64,000 bases of DNA from Tachypleus tridentatus (taxonomy: Eukaryota; Arthropoda; Merostomata; Xiphosura; Limulidae). The position numbers were made by a program, and so were the translations under genes. Below, one piece after another: positions 52,901 through 61,900 of the stretch. Every line of letters starts with the position of its first letter. Position 1 is the first letter of the stretch. The stretch spans positions 42,278,348 through 42,342,347 of the forward strand of contig NC_134825.1 in assembly GCF_004210375.1 (NCBI RefSeq). Direction: 5' to 3'. The notes under the pieces were generated by a model. It saw nothing but the letters and a program-made list of their open reading frames with translations. It was not told where the DNA came from and made no database searches.

Positions 52901-55900
52901 CCAAGGGTGTGTTGAGTGACAAAGACAGGGTGGGCACGTGTTGATCAACCAACAGTGCCACCCCTCCATGTATTCGACCATCACACAACCTGTCATTTCT
53001 GTACAGAGAAAGCTGCCGAATGGAGACAGTATCAGCAGTTTTGAGAAAAGTTTCTTGTAAAGAAAGACAAACAGGATGGTAGGAAGCAATCAGCGTTTTG
53101 ATATCATCCAGATTAGAACGTAAACCTCGACAGTTCCATTGTATCAAGGTGGCCATTTTTAAGAACAGGTAGGTGAAGTGGCTGGAGAACCCTTCGGTTT
53201 ATGACCACGTCTTTTTTCTTTACTGTCTTTAGTCGGAGGAGGTCTATCAACCTCCTTGGATCCTGCTCTGGGTCGGGTGGGCAGGTTTTTGTTATTGGAA
53301 GGGGAATCCAGTGACTGAGGATGCGAACGAATAATTGTTTTGTCTCTTGTGGTGGGAGAAAAAGATGTATCAGAAGAAATGCCTGTATTTGAAACTGAAG
53401 GACGTGGATCTTGAGGTTTGTTGGAAGGTATGGGAGGAACAGAGATGGGTGTGGAAGTTGATTCATCAACCTTTTTAACCACGAAGGTCAAAAGGCTTTT
53501 TATTTGTTTTGAAAACGATTCTCTTGGAGGCACAGAGAGATCTGTCTGCACTCCCACTGTAGTTGTGGAATGAAGTGCAGCAGCATATGTCCGAGATGGA
53601 GTTGTGGACAGCAATTTCCGAGCCTCAAGATAACTAATGTTATGTGTCGTTTTCAAACGCTGCACCTCTTTTTCCTCCAACCATTTTGGGCAAGAATGAA
53701 AGTAAAAGGGGTGAGAACCGTTGCAGTTTACGCAATGTGGGTTCATGTCACAGTCATAGCATCGTGGTCCTTACCTCCACAACGAGCACATGTCAGGGAA
53801 CCATGACAAGATGTCTTGGAGTGGCTGAATCTCTGACATTGGAAACATCGAAGAGAGTTTGGTATGTATGGCCGAACCCTGCAAATGAGATAACCTGCCT
53901 TGATGGTGGCAGGTGCACGTGGTGAAGTAAATGTTAAAACGAGGGTATTTGTTGGCAGTGTAACTCCATGTTACACTGTGGTGATGTAAACATCAAAATC
54001 AGGACATTGGTCGACATCATAATTCCATCTTTGCGAGTGGAGATGCGCCTCACTGCAGAAACTCCTTGAGTGGAGAGACCAGCGAGAATATCTGACTCGG
54101 GAACGTTCTTCAAATCCCTTTCAACAATAACTCCTCGTGAAGAATTCAAGGTAGCATGGGGTGTAACCTCAATAGGTATATCCCCAATTGCCTTTGAATT
54201 CAAGAGGAGTTCACTGTGTTGGGATGTGGATGTTTCAACCAATATGTCACCAGATCGAACTTTCTTTACTGACTTTGGAGAGCCAGCAAGTCCCTCTAGT
54301 CCCTTTTGAATAAAAAAAGGGGACATTTGCTCTAAAGGGTTTTCCGAAAGAGAATGTAATATAAGAAAATGAGGTACGTGTGTTACTGATGTTGAAGATT
54401 GCTGTTCTGAGTATTCAAGACGTGGTCGCTTACCCATTGACTGTTTTTTTACAATTTTATTTAAATTTTTTAGAGGATCCATAGGAAAAAAAAAATTTCG
54501 GTACCCACTGACCCCACCCACCATGGAGCCCTACAAGGGGACACACTACAAAGTCACACAAGGACAATGCAGCAACGCCAGGGTTTCGTGAGCACTATAC
54601 CCAAACACCAGCATCAGGCACAATGTCCACAACACCCGTTGAGAACTCCCAACACTGGTACTTGGTTGACTCTAGCCCAAGTGGACCAGACGATTGACCC
54701 AAGGGGGGCCACCCAAAGGTCGCTCGTCTACAGGAATTCAAGGCCAAAGTGGTGTGTTAGAATTGGACCCCTAAACCACCAGGATCCTCTCCACCCCTTC
54801 ACGGGTCGCCACGCACGGCAAACACGTGGGTGGATGTTTAGATCCCAGAGAAGGTAACCAGATAGAACAGAACCTTCCCTGGGAGGTCCCCTCACCATGT
54901 ACAGGAATCCACACCGAGGGGAATTAGAAAGCAATAAATTAGTTAAAACGGAGGAAGTTATTAGTTTGCAAAACCACCCAAGATACCCACACTTCCCTTA
55001 TAAACCTGCTTACAATACTTCAGCAGACAAAACTCCCTTATCATGAAACAGTTAAAACATTATGTAACACTTACTATCCCCAAATTGACCTGAGAGTAGT
55101 TATGAAAACCAATTTCAGTCTAACATTTTTATGCTACAAAGATAATTTGCCAACTGCCCATTTTTCATATCTCATATACTTATACACATGCTGAGACTGT
55201 AAGACCTCCTATATTGGTGAAATCAAACATCACCTTAAAGAACAAGCATATGAACACATGGAAATATCAATGAAAACTGGAAGAAAAACTACAAAACCCT
55301 CCCCACCTTACTATCTATCAGAAACAGGAATCAAATTTCTGTCTCTCCAACTTCAAAATTCTCTCACAAGCCAAACAAGATACTGAACTTCTTCTAAAAG
55401 AAACAATGCATTAAAACCCTCTTTATTTATGCCACACTTTCATTTTCTTGTCTTATATTTACATATTGAAACTGTTTGCTCCTTATGTATATATTTCTTT
55501 TGTAATCACAAAGATTAATGATGATAGAATTATGAGGATATCAAAACATTTAATAAATGCTTCCTATTTTCATATTCATGTTCTGCTTTGTTGTTAAGTC
55601 ATATTTTCAGAAAAATGAGTCAACTACCAGTGTTTGTTTGTTTTTTTAATTTTGCTCAAAGCTACACAAGGACTAATGTACTAGTCGACACTAATTTATC
55701 AGTGTAAGACTAAAGGGAAGGCAGCTACTCATCACCACCCACCACCAACTCTTGGATTACTCCTTTACCAATAAATAGTGGGACTGATTGTCACATTATA
55801 ATGCTCCCATGACTAAAAGGGTGAGCAAGTTTGGTGCAACGGGGATTTGAACCTGTGATCCTCAAATAAAGAGTCAAATGCCTTAACCCACCTGGCTCAA

Positions 55901-58900
55901 TTACTAGTGATTAGTTATTTCTAACACTGAAAATATTATATTATTAAATTTTGATCACAAAGTCAATCATTAATTTTTCAAATCTAATAATCTGGATTTT
56001 ATATACTTAATATATATAAAGGACATCAAGTTCTTCACTTCATTATACATGTTGCATTCACAAATTAAAAAAACTATCAGACAGCATTATTATTAACACG
56101 CTTTATGAAAGCTTCAAAGCATTGTAAGACAATTAGAACTCATATAACTTCTGATAAGCTTGTGTTTTCCAAAAGTCTAGAAAACGAAAATATAAATATA
56201 TTAAAATATGTAAAAAAGTTTTTGTTCAAACTATTAAATAATTCATAAAATAAACCATAAAAAACATTATATTAACTACAAATGAAAGGTAAAATGTTCA
56301 TCACATTTTTGTAATAAAAATGGCACAACTATAAAACATTTACATTTGTTCACAGCAAAATGTTTATTCTTTGTATTACCCATAATACGTGTAATTATGT
56401 ACACAATAAGATTATTCTTGTATTTTTTTAAAAGACACAAAAAATGTATAATTTTTAAACTGAAAAATTAAATGAATAAACATGATAAATGAAAACAAAA
56501 GAGTTTTAATTAGAGTTATTCATTATTGAAAGAAAAACAAGAAAAGGGGTGATATTTTTGTAGAATAAAGAATTCTTAAACCTGACAATAATTTGCTTAG
56601 AAGAATAATTTCATTTGCTCTTTATTATTGTTTTCCATATATTTTGGTTTAGAGCTTTTAACAAACTATAGTCAAATTTACCGTTTGTTCTTTTAAGTTT
56701 TCTAGAGAATCATATAAAAATTTTTATTATATTGTTATCCGTCAACTTGTGGGGTTGCAACATTACCTGCTCAAGTTGCATACTGGTTTCTAAAGATGTT
56801 TTTCCAACCCATGAAACATGACCACTCATCTTGATATCTTCATCTGGATAGATGATGTGTCCACTCAAACTAATTTTGTCCACAAGAGCAGTCACAATGC
56901 ACAATGGAGCTGACTGACCAGGCTTTTGGGTATGAAGGAGGACATGTTTATAGCAGAGCCATGCTAAATACAAGCCCAAAAAAAATATTTCAGTAGAGAA
57001 AAAAACAAAACAGTTTTGTCTACCTTTTCAATGACAGGCATAAATTATACTTATTATTATAAACATGTCTTGAGTACTGTTATATATTAAACTAAGAATA
57101 AATTATTAAGTGGTAAGTTTTTAATGTGTTACTATTGAGCACAGTAAATCACATTTATAAGGTGTTCTGAACAAGTCCTTTTAAATGTCTATCAATGATA
57201 GGGCAAATTAACACACACACATTTTTCACTGACCAAAAGTAACAAACATCTATTTCAAAAATATCATTTGACTGTCTGTATTTAAGTACAAAGCCACATA
57301 ATGGACTTCATGTGCTGTGCCCATCACAGGTATCAAAACACAAACAAACTGGGAATATTCACAAATAGATCAACTAATTTATTCTTTTGAAAGTCTAGTT
57401 GTTTATACTGCTGGTGAAGTATAATTTTCATACTTAATGACACAGACTCAACCTCTAAATTCATATTATTGGTCACTGTTTTCAGAGGATTAAAAGAGAA
57501 TGTTTATTTAAAAATTATTATAAAATAATAATAATACAACTAAAGAATATCTGAGTGTGTAACTGCTTACAAACTATATATAAAAACATCATTTGTTCCT
57601 TTCATGCACACAACTCACTAATACACTTATAAACATTAATTTATACATAGTAGATTACATCTGAAAACAAAAAATTAATTGAAGTTACAAAAAAAAATAA
57701 GAAACTGGAAGTTCATATATATATTGTAGTAGTGTTTTGTTATTAATTTCCTTGAAAAATGTGTAACCAGTTAGTTTCTTTTATTTTAGCTGATCTAAAA
57801 AAATAGAATTTAAGCATTTATTTTAAAGTACACCCATAGTCCTAAGACGTAGAGTACATTTTTTTTGTAAACAATATATTTTCATATTCACAGTTTGATT
57901 AATCAACACAATTTAAATTGTGCACAATCCTTTCAAACAAGCAACAACTGAAAAACCAAATGTAAGCCACAACAATGTAACTACAATTAGTTTAATATCA
58001 ATGGTAAGCAGTTTCAGAAATGTTACTTTTTAGTTAAGATAAATGTAAATTGTATTACTTTTTCATCTTTATATCAAAAGGGTTTGACATTTTATTGTCA
58101 GCTAGGGGGTAATGAGTTATGAGTTATATGGGAACAAGAATAGATTACACTGAAAGTGAAACAAAGATTTTATTTAATTATTTTTTAATTAGAAACATTA
58201 CTTTAAAGGGTAAAAAAAGTTGCTATTATGCTATGTTTTGGAAAAAAATTAAAGATCATATGTGAAATAGAAATCATTTAAGTGGTTTGAAAAAATGAAA
58301 TGTTTTAACTTGTATTTTTTTGAGAAATATGAGTTCACAACAAAATAAGTTGAGACATGTTTACATTTTTAGTTTCCTTTCAATTTACATTGACATCTGT
58401 TATTCTCTCAGTGCTTTTTCTGATAACACACTACATTTTATAAAGAGCTATAGGATTGGTACATGAAACTGCTTGCAAGCCCCTAAAAATGCATGTTTTT
58501 GTGGGTACAGCTGTCTCCCTAAAGAAAGTTAAGCATTACCTCTGATACTTTTACTGGCTTCTATAATTTCACATCCCATTGCAGTTATTTTCACACATGA
58601 ATCATTCTGACATTACATTTATCATATAAAATGCAGAACAAACATACACTTCCATTCCTGAATGTGTTTGTTAAGACAGGATAAAAAGTTCCACTCCTCC
58701 GGTATCATAATAAACATTTATATTAGTTTGTAAGTATCTTGAAACAACCCAATTACTAATCTCAAATGGTTTTGCTCTAAAATCGGTTAATAAAGGCTCT
58801 CCTACACTAAATAAAAAAAATACAAATAAGAGTCTAAGCATAAGTCTAAATGAATGCTCTAATCAGTGGATAATTCATATTATTCCAAATTTAAGAAATT

Positions 58901-61900
58901 AAATGAGAAAGTCTTTGGAAAAAAATTGTTGAAAAATCCCTACTTAATTTATCTCCAAAATTTATTCTCCTACTAGCAGAAATTAAAATAATTTTTATTT
59001 TTCTCAAAACAAAAAATAAGATTATGAAATCCATGGATTCATATACCAACTAAACTTTGAAAAATGCAATAAGTTATAGATTAGTACAACCTATGAATGA
59101 TCTCCTATCTCAGTTAAAGAACATAACAAATTCCCCTTTGATGTTCATAAACACAAGTCAAAGAATGGCCATTAACTCAAAACTGATAATATTAAACATT
59201 TCAATGAAGAAAAAATATAAGGTGCTAAAATAAAAGAAAGCTTTATAATTAACTAGTCTGAATGTAACATAAGTATTCTGGTATGCAGTTTTACCTTTTG
59301 TAACCTCTGTTTATACTTCTGATTATTAAATTGTAATGGTGTGAATGTTTTTTCCAATCTGGTGAAGTATGATATGAGTAATTAAACTTGTCATAAATCT
59401 TTATTGTTAAGCCTATGATATTATATAACACTACTTCAAAACATACGACACTCAAATTATTTTTGTCTAACAGTGGCAAACATAACAGTACTAGAACTAA
59501 GCATTCCATGCAAATGTTAAAAGATGTGACATTTTCTTGTTAAAATAAAGCAGAGAATGATATTTCCACCTTTTTAGATTATCTTCAGGTTAACAATGAA
59601 CCTGAACCTATCAGCCTGAAGATGACCTAATGACGTTGTTCTCTATCTTAGTTTAATAAAAATTTTGACACACACACCAGCAGTATTGAGATACATTTTT
59701 ACTTCACGTGGGTTTCTCATCATCACGAAATTCTCTTGTTATTGATTTTCTTAATGATGTGTGAGAACATTAACATTCTTCAAACCACTGTTGAATAAAT
59801 TAATATTGAATTTTAATTGATGTCAAGCATAAGTACCAATTAGATTCACACCACCAGATAATACAAGTATGCATATTCCTGATCTAATTAGTATGTTATT
59901 AGTATTAATTATTATAAATATTAGATATTTCTTCAAATACTACAGATTCTTTTTTGAGAATAAATGTTTGTGTTTTCTTGACATTTTCTTTTTTATCTAT
60001 TAAATTATTTAACTGGTCATCATTATCAGCAAAAAAACAGCCATCTAACTACTTTTAAGTTTAATCAGTCAAATACTAAAGTCTTCATTGACTAATTTTT
60101 TGTATTTCCTAGATTACGAATTCCCTTGTAGATTATACACTTAATATTGGTAGGATAATATTGGGAAATGATTTAAGCACAAAACTATTACTATGTTTAT
60201 CCAATAATACACAAAATGTTCAGCTATACTGGCAGAGTAATTCTTTTAATTATTTTTAAATCTTCCTTGAAGCTCACTGTTAAATTGAAACTGAATTGCA
60301 GATAAATGAAGAATTTTATGCTATCTCAAATTACTAACCTTGGTTTAACAATGTAATTTTCAAGATTTTTGTTAAAACGTTTTACTGCTTAGTATATCAT
60401 GTTTTCCGTTTTCTGTGTTTTGAATTATTGTAATACACTGAGAAAAAGGGCCTTTCTGTTAATGAAATACATCTTATCATCTCAGCAGTTTCAACTAACA
60501 AGTTTGATTGAATTAATGAAATTAGTTGAATGGATGGTAACTGCCTGTTGTGGAAACACAATTGTGTGTGTGTGTGTGTGTATGGAGGAAATGTTTCAAA
60601 ACTTCTGTGCCTTTTGTCTTCATGGCAGTGTGTGTTTGGTGTTGATAATCTTTATTCACTTCACCATGGAAACAGAGGAACAACACAGTCTACCATTTCT
60701 TAATATACCCACCAGTAGAGATGAAAGACAAAAACCACCACAACTGTGTACAGGAAACTCACTTACACAAATAGATACCTATATTTCCAGTCCTATCATC
60801 CAACCTTGACGAAACAAGATATAATTCGATGCCTAAACAAGATAGCACAACACCCACTGAAACAGAATGCCAAAAGATTAAACAATGTTTTTAACAGAAT
60901 GGCTATACCATCTCCTTCATCTAAAACTCTCTGAAAAAGACCACAAGAAAAAAAGAAAACCCTATCACTACTACCAGTTACCTCCCCTATTTGCAAAACA
61001 TCAGTGAAAAACTCAAACATATAGCCAAGAAATTCAAAACAGATTCCCTGTGTAATTCCTACAAGGAATTAAGATTCATTCTGGTGAAAATGAAATAAAA
61101 ATCTACCAATGAGAAATTCAAAAGTGTCATTTATAAAATTCCATGTTCCTGCAATGAAACATACATCAGAGAAATGGGACAAATAAAAGAACATAAAAAC
61201 AGTACAAGACTCATGACAATACAAAATGCAACCATTGCAGAACACACCATGTCAACTGGACATATAATAAACTGGGTAAGAACTAGAACTGTCAACACAG
61301 AAAATTTGTAAGGCATGAAAAATTAAAGAATTCTGTTGCATTAAAACAACAAAATTTTCATTAAACAGATTCCAGGTTAGAGATTAGTAACCTGTGACTA
61401 TCATTAGTTGAATCTTTAGGAAGTCTCACTACAAATAAGAAACCAATCATAACATGCACTCCACAATCCACCACAGTTCTATAAAGACTGACAATAACAT
61501 ATACACACTGATCTGAGACAAAAGATGGAAGACTTCTGAAACATCTTCTATACTTGTGTTTATACAACAGAAAGTTGCTGACCATTCAACTAAGTTTCAT
61601 CATGAATACTCTAAACAAAGAATTTGATTGAATTATTTTTCATCTTAAACCAAAAGTAACTGTATATGTGAAACCATGTGGTTATTAATCAATTGCTGCA
61701 AGTTTCTAGACTTCTCTTATTCTGACTAATATCAGTTAAGTAAAAAAAAAATCAGTACAAATTTATTATGTTTGGAATATAACCTAACTATGCATGATGG
61801 ACACATAATTACCAGAAAATACATCAATATCTTCCAAAATTTTTCCTGTTCTTATTGCTCCTTTGAAGTTCAAATACTTCTCTCGTTCCATGGCATTGCT

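Larger units (their letters stand above)
48214..54921 (-). mobile_element. Full-length I-type non-LTR retrotransposon (Nimb/I group), broken ORFs
   Basis: 6708 bp between perfect 12-bp target duplications AATTAGAAAGCA (48202-48213 and 54922-54933). On the minus strand the order is 5' UTR, gag-like ORF1 with zinc knuckles, ORF2 with AP-type endonuclease, reverse transcriptase and RNase H, a 3' UTR with tandem repeats of about 333 bp, and a (TCAA)n-type tail. RNase H after RT is the mark of the I superfamily. At least five frame changes or stops interrupt the ORFs, so it is not autonomous now. It lies in the 10-kb ACOT9 intron, in the same orientation as the gene, within older CR1-like and Penelope-like debris. 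Confidence 0.93.

Noticed and set aside
54567..54857. 96-residue plus-strand frame in the LINE 5' end
   Set aside because: Antisense to the LINE 5' UTR, with no independent support.
60563..60581. (GT)n and other short simple repeats (13770, 14934, 39388, 48291)
   Set aside because: Ordinary microsatellites, mentioned only where they touch another feature.
61813..61831. Alternative splice donor GTATTT about 10 bases inside the ACOT9 exon end
   Set aside because: It would break the phase into the exon at 56963; the GTAATT donor restores the frame and the family length.
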